From NCBI GenBank assembly GCA_033439295.1, contig JAVTLE010000023.1:496001-560000 (forward strand): DNA of 64,000 bases, given 5' to 3'. Below are positions 36,303 to 47,700 of this stretch, piece after piece (the first letter of the stretch is position 1; each line of letters opens with the position of its first letter). Below the pieces are notes generated by a model. That model saw nothing but the letters and a program-made list of their open reading frames with translations. It was not told where the DNA came from and searched no databases. Both the position numbers and the translations under genes were made by a program. Source of the stretch: Deuterostichococcus epilithicus. Taxonomy: Eukaryota > Chlorophyta > Trebouxiophyceae > Prasiolales > Stichococcaceae.

Positions 36303-37470
36303 ATGGCGAAGTGGTCCTCTGTTGTGGTTGCGGTGCTGCTGTGCATGGCCCTACTGCTGGCAGCCTTCATCGGCCCATCCGCGGCTCAGGGCCCGGTGAG
36401 GACGGCAGCACATTCACACAATCTTGCACCGCCTGTACCATGGATCCGGCCACCATGCAGCAGCATTATTGCACACAGTGATAAATGGTTCAAAGGTGGC
36501 TTGCTGTTCGGCGTGCCAGCTTGGTGTGTCCGAGGACGGTGTCTAGATTTCAGGCATTCTAGCGCTGGCATGCAGAGCGGCCTCACAGCGTGCAGGCAGC
36601 TGACCTCGGCTCATGATCGACATCTTTTGCGAGTGCCTGATTACGCCAGATCGAATACCTCATGCTGCGCAATGTACTGCTGCTGCAGACTGGGCAGATT
36701 GGTCAGAGGTACGGCGTCATTTTCACCTGTAAGTTCTTGCAAGCTGCTTGTAGCAGTCCGACAATCTGAGGCAACCGTCATTCCTTTTGTAGGTGCACGG
36801 CGTCCGTCCAGTGCACGGGTGAGCCTCCATTTCTTCTCGGTATTGTTATCGGAATGGCCCTGCTCTGCGATGTTTGAGCCTCGAGAGTGAGGACTGTGTA
36901 TACCACTGGCACTGCCGCACGGTAGAGCGTCAGCTGCACATTCGTCGGTCAGAGACAGCACGGCTAGCAGCTTTCGCTATTGCGAGAAGTGCTGCGTGGG
37001 GGCGGGGCTCAACAACGAAAGTGGCGTACTGTAAATGCCGATGCGCTTAGTGTCGTCTGCTGCAGGCGACTGCACCAGATGCGCCGACATCTCCACTACG
37101 CTGTGAGCAAAGCTCACAGACGGCTTCCCCCTGGCTGTTGCATTGCACAGGTCGATTTGCAAAATCCTGAATTTTCCTTGACGGGTGCTTTCTCCAACAA
37201 CCGCCCGAGCTTTGACTTGTGCAGGCGTAGCCGCTGCTGCCTGCCACCTGGGAATTTCTGCATCAGCAGCCTGGGTAGGCATAGCGACACCGCCATTTTG
37301 TACGACTGCCAACGTGTGCTGTTCTCGCTGGCGTGTAGCGGTCATTGTGTCTTGCGGTCGGTATTCCTTGCTACAGAAGACTGACCCCGATCCTTTCTCC
37401 TTTTTTTGCAGATTGTTGTGGTGTCAGCACGATCTGCAGCGGTCAGCGCTGCGGCGGCGGCTCCGGCTGA
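36303..37470 (+). CDS. Secreted cysteine-rich 94-residue precursor with cystine-knot-like spacing
   Basis: Six small exons join without a stop: 36303-36395 (signal peptide MAKWSSVVVAVLLCMALLLA plus about 11 residues, phase 0), 36689-36708, 36793-36818 (CTASVQCT), 37066-37102 (DCTRCADISTTL), 37225-37274 (RSRCCLPPGNFCISSL) and 37412-37470 (DCCGVSTIC through TGA). Lengths sum to 285 bases, exactly 95 codons with the stop, and all five introns have gt donors and ag acceptors. The predicted mature part of about 65 residues has 11 cysteines. The last seven follow C-C-x6-C-x5-CC-x5-C-x4-C, the spacing of inhibitor cystine knot (knottin) folds, and four more lie ahead of them. Proteins of this fold include protease inhibitors, antimicrobial and signalling peptides and venom peptides; which applies here is unknown. 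An odd cysteine count could mean dimerisation or an error in exon 2 or 3. A frame reading through the last exon to 37591 (IVVVSARSAAVSA) is the alternative. Confidence 0.65.
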
Positions 37471-37924
37471 GAACAAATGTCCGGAAGGGATGACACCTTC
37501 ACAGAAGCCAGAATATATGTTGCCAATGCTGCGGAGCACTGCCACAGCATCCTACTTTTTGAAACTTCCAAGAAGTTTCCTGAAGATTTGAGCTTAAGTT
37601 GCACAGAAGGAAGACCAACACCAAAGTACCCTTGATGAAGCCTTCAGCTACCTTTCCAGTTTCGGCTGCGATGGGCTTGAGGGCTGAAGCACGTTGACAA
37701 TGCGAGTCCATCAACGGCAGGGCAGGCCAAAAACAAAATGCTTTCTACACCGGTAGCCTGCTCCCGGGCCTCTTTCTACGGCTTCGCCCGCCCCCGCTCG
37801 CCTCTGCAGGTCTGCGCTAGCCGCCAGCTTTTGAGCGACCCCGAGGCGAGAGTTTCCGTGCCTCAGCGGTCTCCCTTTGCGCCCACCTTCACATTCCCCT
37901 TCCTGCGCAGCCGGCTGCTGTACC

Positions 37925-39240
37925 AGGCGGTGCGACAACACTCTCTCTGGGTCTCAAGCTGCGGCATTGGAACGAGCAGCAAGCCCGCAGACCGCCGTGA
38001 GGAGCTGCAAACCGTCCATCTCGCTCGCCCTGCTGCTGCGGCTGGGCTGGACTGCGCAAGGATTTGCTCTAGGCTAATCATGCCAGTGCATCAATCTCAC
38101 TCAAACCTCAATCACAGGTCTGCTAGGCGGAATGCCTGCACGCAGACAGCCTCGCTCTGCAGGGTTGCTGCCGTCCTTGCCGGCAACACATTGTCGAACA
38201 ACGCTCAACATGACGAAAAGGGGCTGGTGCTCGAGAGCGGTAGCGGCAGGGACGGCACTGCCGGCAGCGGCGGCGGCAACAGCGGCAGCGGGAAGAAAGG
38301 CTCCGAGCTGGCCAATGAGGTCGGCGCAGTGCGCACCATTGGAACATGCAGCAAGCCCACAGAACGGCCGCGCTGGCCCGCACAAGCATTTCCTCTAGGC
38401 TATTCACTGCTAGTGCATCAATCTCAAGCACAAGTCTTCAAGGCGGAAAGCCTTTGCAGGACTGCTGCTGTCCTTGCCGGCGACACATTGGCAACCAACG
38501 CTCAACATTCGAGCAGCGACGCTTCTTGCCGCTGACGTGCTAGACCGCGGAACGCTAACGGAGCTTGGCAAGCTGGCGGAAAAAGCGGGAACGCTGAGGG
38601 TTGGGATGGTGCTCGGGCTCGAGGCGGCGGAGGCGGCAGCGGCGGGCGCAGCGGCGGCGGCGGGGAATGACGACGTGTATGTGCGCATCGCATAGGTTTC
38701 ATTCGGGCTTCTACATTGCGGTCCACTGCTGGGCGCGGCCGGCAGCCACCACCGCCAGGGGCAGCCCCTCAGGCGCGCGGGGCCTGCTGCCGCCACCTCC
38801 CCAAGCGGGCGCCGTGGGTAGCTCCCTAGCCGCCGTCGGCTGCGGTAGACGCTGTCAGTACGGCCCAATCCTGATCTTGCTGGTTGTGCACTCGTACCAG
38901 GGGCCTGACGCCTGGCGCTGAGCGGGGACGGCCACATGTTATTCGTAGCTTTTTCGAAGGAGTGTCCACCTGTATGCCAGCTTGCAAAATTGAAGGCAAA
39001 AGAACAGTCGCGGACTGCTATCCTTGTGTGTTGCGAGGCAAACTGCTGACGGCACTGCGCAGTGGCGGCGGCAACGACCTCGGTGGTCCCACCGGCGCCG
39101 TTGGCTGCGAGGGCCTCAATCTCCTGGAGGTAATTTCTGGGACTCTTGCGTCTTGGGACTCGCCCACCTGTCCTTGTATTCTCAGCGCCACAGGAGTGAT
39201 ACAGCGAAGTGCTGTTCCGAGAGCGCGCTGCCGCTACTAC
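37925..39240 (+). pseudogene. Truncated inverted copy of the 3' part of the coiled-coil gene
   Basis: Plus-strand sequence from about 37925 to 39230 matches the minus-strand gene at about 42000-43010, introns included. It contains NIRAATLLAADVLDRGTLTE (38487 on), the GTLRVGMVLGLE helix and an Ala-rich replacement for the Gly-rich linker (to about 38685), then the exon LLTALRSGGGNDLGGPTGAV ending LLE at 39127. The upstream part is itself duplicated: about 37925-38215 and 38325-38520 are two tandem versions of one segment. The final exon of the parent (VAIAAVRARAAQGLAKAASM) is absent. The two best exons remain open, so a shortened transcript is possible, but no start or end is recognisable. Confidence 0.65.
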
Positions 39241-39479
39241 CTAGGAAAATAGTGAACAAACAGAAAGCTGGTGGGGACACGGATGGATGTGCTCATGAAC
39301 TTGCAATGAGCGACAAGACTGAGTCTGCACCAGCGGTTTGGCCCAAATAGTGGAACAGGAACAGACATCGAAGCTGGTGACTTTCTTGAAACTGTTACAA
39401 GGGCTGGGAATGCTGTGGCACGGCTCCGCAGTATGAATGTGTGTTATCCTAACTTCTGTGCAAGTTCCTTTCGGACGGT

Positions 39480-40382
39480 CGTTCTTAGCCAGCCGGCTGA
39501 GCCGCCCCGCCAGCCGCCTTTGCCCCCGCCGCTGCTGCCGCCGCCCCCTCCGAAGCCGAGGGGCCGCCGCAGCTCTGACCGGAGCAAATGTGCTAATGCC
39601 ACAACAATCTGCATGACATGCAAACGAACCAAGGTCGGTGTACCAACATCAAGCGTTTCACACCCAATTTCAAGTCTGATGCACTGGGCTAGCCCAATTA
39701 TGGCTTGGAAAGCCATGCAGTCATAATGCCCCTATTGAGGAGGATGTCAGCTGCACTCACGACACAATGCCGTTGACATGCCAACGAAACTTGGTCGTAC
39801 AGGAGTTCACTGCTGTGCCTACTCACCCAGGCTGCTGATGCAGAAGTCGGCGGGGGGCAGGCAGCAGCGGCTACGCCTGCATTGCAAAATGTTCATGCAC
39901 CCGCCAGACACCAGATGGACACATGCAGTCTAGAGTGATACGCAAGGGGAAGCGGTACTTTCTGCGCATGCGCACAGGGTGGTGGAGATATCGGCACATC
40001 TGGTGCAGTTGCCACCAATGTAAATACCAAGCGCAGTTGTCAGTCATTGCGCCACTATGCTTGATGTCATGGTTGCTGAACAATACAGCCCAGACCCAAC
40101 GAGGCAGTTCTCAAATGGCAATGAAAGCTGCTAGCAACGCAGTCTCTGCCCCAAGAATGCTGCCTTGATGTCTTGAGTTTAGGGAAGCAAGCCACATTTG
40201 AACCACTTATTATTGCTGTGCGAGGATGCTACATGGTGGCCGGGTCAATGACACAGGCGGTGCAAGAAGCATGAGTGTGCAAGTGTGCTGCTGTCGTCCT
40301 CACCGGGCCCTGAGCCGCGGACGGCCAGCACCAGGGCCATACACAGCAGCACCGCACCCACAACAGAGTACCACTTCGCCAT
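39480..40382 (-). pseudogene. Inverted, broken copy of the cysteine-rich secreted gene
   Basis: Exon 1 on the minus strand (40304-40382) begins MAKWYSVVGAVLLCMALVLA, and intron 1 is closely similar to that of the gene at 36303. Relative to it there is a 14-base deletion at the end of exon 1, exons 2 and 3 are missing, the DCTRCADISTTL exon is kept at about 39988-40026, the RSRCCLPPADFCISSL exon at about 39827-39876, and the DCCGIST exon (about 39590-39620) has lost one base so that the remaining cysteines fall out of frame. These breaks make a functional product unlikely. Confidence 0.7.
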
Positions 40383-41732
40383 CGCTGGAAATGCTGAGTC
40401 GCGGACAGGAGGACTCGATGTTTAGGGTCGATGCAAGTTGCCGGAGCTGTTTCCAAGTAACCGCTTGGGGCATACGGGTCTTTGTGTCGTGGTCCACGTT
40501 GGGCAGTTTGTCCTGTGATACGAGGTTTCAACCAGCGCAAATGACCGCCTGTAAAATAAGCGGATGTCACACACCATCGCACTCAGATGGTAGCGTTATA
40601 TCGCCTGATCGAAGGAATTCAGGAAGCGGTGTCTGGATGTCTAGGTGATCTGGCACATGAACCGGAAGCCTCCAGGGCAGGATCATTAATAAGTCATTGG
40701 CCAGTAACAACTTGACAAGAAACAGAAAGCCTCCTCGATTCCTCCGACTAACGGAGCCAGTGCTAGGCGTGCCAAATGTCCACACCGGTATCCCAGTTGA
40801 GCATACACGACATCTTCATATCTATTTTGATTCCTACAAAACGTTGCCCCTGTGCATACTGATAAGGTATTTTCTTTTCCTAGAATAAACGTAGACATTC
40901 TGACACGCCTAGACCTAAGTAAAGCCTCATCGTCGCGTTATCAAATTTCCACTCTGGTCGATATTTCTTCTGGTTCTCCACATAGTATTTGTCACCTGTT
41001 GCGAGCCACGCAATGTTGCACACCGAAACAGCAGCTCGAAAAGGTTGGAGGTTTTAGATCCCACCCCGCATCAAGTAGATTCCGAGATCTGGTTTGTAGT
41101 TATTGACATGCCATTGCCAAAAGATCGGGAGTTTGACACCGGATCCTTGGCTGGTGTGCCACATATATCCTTGGTGCACGTATAAATTCTTTCTGTTGGC
41201 TGCAGTTCCGAGCGACGTGCATGCTTGCAGTTGAAGGGCACGATGCACGCCTCCATTCCACACAGTAGGTACACGCAACTGCCTGTCGCGCACCATGCTA
41301 AACGACTTTCGTCTGTAACTTCACCTGCGCACTGCCTGCTGGCATAGTCTCTTCCCACGTCCTCGAATCCCACTAGCATCTCACTGCAGCCATGCGTGCT
41401 CGACAAAAGAAATGCTTTCAGCGCAGCTGCCTGCGCATCACCAGCAACTGCACCTGATCACGACACTGTGTCTTGCCTGCTGACCACACGATCAAGAAGG
41501 TACTGCTTCGCACAAGCAGCAACAAAAGCCGGCCAGCCGTCCTGAAGATGCCGCCTGCCCTGACTCCTGTCATTTGCGTCTGACGCTCTCGCGACCAAGC
41601 GCCTCCACAAGGCGTCTGCCCACCACTGAAGTACTCCCTGCCCAAGCTCACCCTCGGGATCTGCACCCGCCAGAGCACAGCCGCCACCAGCGATGGAAAG
41701 CACGTCACGCCTGACTGCGACTGCACGGCACG
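40383..41732. other. Stretch without a recognised gene
   Basis: Lower-GC spacer between the broken cysteine-rich copy and the end of the coiled-coil gene. No supported coding or RNA feature was seen. Confidence 0.4.
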
Positions 41733-44700
41733 TCACGATTTGAGGGCGGCCGCCGCCTGGCTGGCGGCGCGGGACAGCGCCTGTGAATCCGCACGCGACA
41801 TGCTGGCGGCCTTGGCGAGGCCCTGCGCCGCACGCGCCCGCACCGCCGCAATGGCCACCTGCACGAACAACCAGCAAACGCCATCTGACCTCGCTTCAGC
41901 AGCGTGCATGTTGGCGCTCGCGGCACCTCCCACGCTTCGGCGGCCTGCTGCATGTGCGCCCGCCTTGATGCTGCCCGTCGCAGTTTTGTAGACGTCATAA
42001 GACTATGTGGCTGGCCCAGAAGAGCACTTCGCTGTGTCGCTCAAGTGGCGCTGAGGAAATGAGTGCATCATTGCAAGTTCCAAGGTGCAGGCATTATCAG
42101 AATGTACCTCCAGCAGATCGAGGACCTCGCGGCCGACGGCGCTTATGGGACCGCCACGGTCGTTGACGCTGCCGCCGCGCAGCGCCGTCAGCAGGTCGCC
42201 CTGCAGCACACAAGGGGAGGAGTCAGCGACTGGTCTCTGTCTTCAATCTTGCAAGCTGGGATACGGGCGGAGTCTGCACCGGAAAAAGCATCGGACGACA
42301 TGCGGCTGCCCTCACGCAGCGCCAGGCCCCCGGTACGAGTGCACAGCCAGCAGGATCAGGGTTGGGCGCTGGCGGCATCCACCGCAGCCGGCGGCTAGCG
42401 AGCGAGCTATACCACCCGCGCTCGGGGAGACGGCGGTGGCAGGCCCCGCGGGGCTACCCCTAGCGGCGGCGGCTGCCGGCCGCACCCAGCGGTAAACCGT
42501 ATGCAGAAGCCTGACTGAACTCTAAGCGATGCGCGCACACACCTCATCGTCTGAGTTGGCGCCATTCTCGCCGCCGCCGCCGCTGCCGCCGCCGCCGAGC
42601 CCGAGCACAAGCCCCACCCTCAGCGTTGCTGCCTCTTCCGCCAGCTTGTCAAGCTCTGTCAGCGTCGCGCGGTCTGGCGCATCTGCGGCAAGACGCCCTG
42701 CTGCTCGGATGTTAAGCATTAGAACCGATATGTCGCCGGCCGCACGGCAGCAGTCCGGCAGAGGCTGGTTTGCGTGCAGGCGCTCCCCCTTGCAAGCCTG
42801 TGCTGGAGGTTGATGCACTGGCATGAGTAGCCCAGAGGAGTTGCTCGGCACGATGCAGCGCAGCTGCAGCAGTGCGAGGGAAATTGACGGTCTGCAGACC
42901 CTGCCGGCAGTCTGTGGGCTTGCTGCATGTTCCGCCGGTGCGCACTGCCGCTGCTCGCGCCCTGCACAGCATTGCTGCCCACAGCGCGGGGGCTGCACTG
43001 CACTCTGATGCCGCAGCAGGCAGCGGAGGCCTGTCTGGTGGACGGCAGGAGGTTGCTGCCAGCGACGCTGTGCCGCAGCCTGTGCGGCAGAGGTTCGTGC
43101 TGCTGCAGGTGCACGCCATCAGGCGCCGGCAGCAACAGACGACAGCGCCGCCCGCAGCGGTGTCGCCTCAGCCACCGCTTGCAAGCCAGCTGACTCTCCG
43201 CAGACACGTGACTGCCAGACTGCCACTGACAAGAATGTGACCGACACGTTCTGCGCTCCGGACGCACCCCAGTTGGCGCCCGCGGTAATGGACGCCAGCG
43301 CCGCCCGCAGCGCCGCGACGCGGCCCGCCATGGCCTCCACGGCCGCCAGGCGCTCGTTCGCGGCCGCCAGCCGGCCGCGCAGCGCGTGCACGTCCCCGCT
43401 GACGGCTGCAACAAGAACCCCGAGTGGTTCACAGTTTTGAAGGAGATTGACCGTTGACGACTGTCAGCCGGCCTCCCCGAGGACGGCTGACGAGGGGTGA
43501 ATGAAAAGGGCAACAGGTCAGTATAACAACCCAAAAACCAGGGGTCTGGCGCCCAACCGGGATCATGCACTGGTGCTGGTGTCATACGTATGAATGGAAC
43601 ATCATGCGAAAATTTCTCGATTTTTACTCAAGAGCCTGCCACCTGCTGGCAACTGCATTGCAGCCGCTGCTGTTCTGGCAGGGCGTGCATGGTTGCGGCC
43701 ACGCAGAAGCCAGTGAGTACCCGCACGCTCCGCAAGAAGCCCGCCCCACGTGCGACCGCCGATCCGCAAGCCAACGCTGTATCAAGGGGGAATCTTGCCA
43801 AGCGATAGTGTGACGCACCCTCGCTCTGCACGAAGGAGCGGTCGTCTCTGTCACCGGCGGCGGTGCCGCCATGGTGGCCGGGGCTGGCGCCTGCGGGCTT
43901 AGACGCCAGCCAGCCCTGCAGCAGTGGAAGCGTTCACTGTTTATGTTTGCTTGGTGTTGTTTGCATTGGACGATAGAACACGTTCTGCAGCCACTAACGC
44001 AATCAGACCAGAGACAGGAGCCTTGTGTCGAGATGCAGGCAGCATTAGCAGCGGGCTGCGTGGTGGCCTGATCATGTCTGGTCATGTTTGGGGGCCAATG
44101 CAGCGCATGGAATCGTCTTCCATGCAACTCCACGTTTGGGGCTGATGCAGCGGATAGGTAGAATCGTCTTCCATGCCAGCTTCGGCATGCACGACAAATC
44201 CATGCGCGATCTGGGTTGACGCAGAACGACTCTGCAAGCACCTCAGCATGCCCCCCGCCGAAAAAAAGCCGGGAAAAAACCAAACAAGAAACCCTCCCGA
44301 AACCCTAAATGCTCACCCGCCAGCTGGGGCGCTGGGGCGACTGCGCTGGGGGGGAGGCGGCGCCGGATGCCGGCGCGCCGTCGGCCCCACCCGGCTGTAG
44401 CTGCAGCCATGCACAGGAACCCCCGTCAGAATCTGCAGCGCCAGGTCTGCAGCGCCAGTCTGCACCACCAGTCTGCTGCGCAGCAAGTTTTGCAGGCCGG
44501 TTGCTGCGGATCCGGCATCAAGGCAGGCGGTGGGGCGCCGGTTGTGTGCCGGCAGGCTGCCAGGCTGCTGCTGCAGCTCCCATGGCGAGCCGGGCGACAG
44601 ACAAAGCCGGTGCTACTAGCTCTCTTTCCAGCTTTGGCACTAAAGTTCTCACGACACATTCAACGGAGGAGGTGTCCCATCCTCGTACCAAAGACGAAGA

Positions 44701-47700
44701 CTGGGTGCAGCATGAGCCATCCAGCCGGCACAGCTGGCGCGCTTTGGAAGTAATGTGATCGTCTCAAGACAATCAGAATGCCATGTCACAGCGCAAATGC
44801 TGTACCTGCTCCAGACGTGCTGCCAGGGCGATGTTGCTCTTACGGGCCTCCTTACAGCGCTCCTCAGCCCGTCCCTGCACCGCAGTAGCCTGAATCTAGT
44901 GTCCACACGTACATGCAGAGCCGCAGCCTGAGATATCTTGAACCTGAGGCAGCAATGCCAAGAGGAGCCGCCTGGCAGTGGGCGTCCAATTTGGCTGGCA
45001 GGACATTTGCAGCACGACAGGGGGCCGCAGGGCTGCCAAAATGGCGATGTACTCCGGTGAAGGACGCAACAGTTGTGATGGATTCAGCAAACTGCTCGGT
45101 GCAAGCGCCTGGGGCGCTGCGCATGTGCAGTGTGCGAAAACGCCATGCCACAGCCTGGTGCGCCTCCTGAATTGTGAGCGTAAGCAGTGAGCTGCTCCTG
45201 GTAAAGATAGCAGCGGCAACACCATTCCCAGTACCTCGCGATGTGCTGCCAGCCCTCTCACACTTGACGAGCTCGGCTTTCAACAGGCCAGATGTGGCAG
45301 TCTGGGCACCTCTGATGTCAGCCTGGGCTCCTTGACGCATCGGGCATGCCCAGCACCGCTCTCTGCTGCATTTGGATGTCCAACACACTCTGAAGGACGG
45401 AGAGCGAGCAAACTCGAGAACAGAGAAACCCAACAGAGACAAGAAGGAGGAAGGAGACGAAGAACTTGAGGGCCGCCTGCGCATCAGAGAGGGCCTACGA
45501 CTGCTGCCATCTGCCGAACCATCGCCAGGGACGCGGCCTAGATTGGATTGGAGCGCGATAGAGGGGAACACAGGGGGACTCAGAGCAGCTTCTCCGATTC
45601 GTGCCCCTGCGCCGCGTGTGGGTCTGACAGTCCCACTGGTGCCGCCGCCCTCTGCGGTAGACCTGAGCTCGATCGAGAGGGGAGCTGGGAACGTGAGGAA
45701 GGGAAACAGCATCATGCCGTCGAGGGTTCTGCTGCATTTCTTGCTTCAGTTCAATAGGCGCGCACCTGCGCGGCCTGCGCGTCGGAGAGCCCCACCAGCG
45801 CCGCTACCTTCTGCTGCGTCGCTGCCTCGAGCGCCTCCCGGGCCCCCGCCAGCGCCGCGCCCTGTGCGCACGATTCCGGAAACATACCCATAAAAACCGT
45901 ATCAGCGCCATGGCGAGCCGACGCCTGCCAGCTTGCGACAAGGCTGTTGGTACAGCCGGGAGGATGTTGATCGGTAACTTTGCTGACCGCTCCCGCGCCC
46001 GACATGCCCCCACCAGCGCGGGTGCTTCTAAGGCGCGTTCCGCAGCACTGGCATGGGTGCACGGTGAGAGTTGAGCGAACCGCTTCCGTCAGCGGCGATC
46101 AGCTCCTACGGCATTGGCTGTTGAAGCTTTGCCCTAGACAGCCGCAGTGCCTCGAACCCTGCCCTGACCCCTCCTCCCTCCTGGCCCCCTATGCACGGCA
46201 CCCCATCTGACATTGATGCTGCATGTTCTGCAGCTGACCGTCCACCCATCGCAGCATCTCGTGCACACCTGCACGTCAGCCTGCCGTTCAAGCTATGCGG
46301 ACTCGTCCCACGCTGTTGTTTTAGTCCCTGTTCTGCATTGAATTCAGGCGCGGGCTGCCGATTCACAACAACCTGTTACAGCAGCTCACCTGCACGTCAG
46401 CCTGCCGCTTGAGCTCCGCAACTTCATCGCGCGCCACCGTCAGATCCGCTTCGAGCTCCTCAGCCCGCGCCGCCTCGCTCTCCAGCCTCCGTGACAGGTC
46501 GGAGATCTCGGCGGAGTTTTCTGCTGCCGTCGCGCCGGCTGCCGCCAGCTTGGCGGCCAGGTCGGCGCGGTCCGAGGTGACGGTGTCGAGCTGCTGCTGC
46601 GCGTCCGTCAGCTGGTGCGATGTGTCTCGCAGCGAGTCCTGTGCGCACGCATGCTCATATATGAGGTTGCCGACAGCGGTGAGTAAGCAAGGTGCCAGGT
46701 GGCACGTGTCAAGCTGCTGCCGCACCTCGATCCGCGGCAAACGAGTCCAGCAGCGAGTCTAGTGCACACGGGGGGTTTTGCAGGTGTGAGGGTCTGAAAC
46801 TCTACTGGAGCAGCGGACCAAAGCGCAGGAGCACGTTGATACGCTAATACGCACGCACACGACAGTTCTCTGCGGGCGCTGCCACCACCATCCTACTCTG
46901 CTCCGCACGCCACCTTGCCGTGCTCGTGGCCGAAGGCTGCCAGGAGCCTTACGAACAAGATTCAAGAGTGGGGGGAAGCCAAGTGGGGGGAAGCCAACTC
47001 GGAAGAAGCCCGCCCACCTGCAGCGCTGCGTTGTCTGCGTCAAGGCGCTCCCCCTTCTCGCGCGCCTGCCGGAGGTCCCGCTCGAGGCACGGGATGACAT
47101 CCAGCCCCTTAACCTGCGCGGCACAGGCATAGCTGCAAAGCGCAGATGGAAGACCCACAGGGCGAATGCAGCAGCGCCGAGTGTCTGCTGGAGATGGCGA
47201 CGCCAAGATTGCTCCTTCTGTTTTAGTATGATTGCTACTGCAAGGTCGCGCTCCAGCCCCGCGATCACGTCAGCTCCTCCACCTGCGCAAAGCGATTCTG
47301 GCAAGCTGTCTGCAGTATCGCGCCCATGCCCGGCAGCACGTCCAGCCCCTTCACTACCCTGCAACATTGCGGTCATTCAGTTCTGCCACAAGTGCCATAT
47401 TGATGGCCGCCCATAGTGATGGCTGCCCGCAGGGGCTCGTGCTACAGAACCAGGTCTGCGACTCGGATCCCTTCATGTCGCAGGGCAGCCTGCGCGATAC
47501 CAGGACTGCAGGCGTAGCGCCTGTGACTCCAGGAGCTCGCTGGCGCAACCAGTGCCAGCTGTTGCAGACGCCTCAGCAGGCGCTGGCGCCTACAAAGCAG
47601 TCAGCATGGCCGGAAAGCGCCCACCGCTGCACAGCTCCTGGAGATGGCGCTGAGCGACCCTCAGGGCATTGTACTAGACATGATCGCAGGCTCAAGACCT

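Noticed and set aside
37412-37591. Alternative frame of the last cysteine-gene exon, open to 37591
   Set aside because: It can be opened but gives no link to the cysteine frame of the previous exons, while the chosen frame agrees in phase across five introns. Kept as an alternative only.
42719-43585. A 288-codon minus-strand open frame rich in Arg, Cys and Ser
   Set aside because: It overlaps the coiled-coil exons in another frame, has no family motif and looks like the composition shadow of GC-rich coding sequence.
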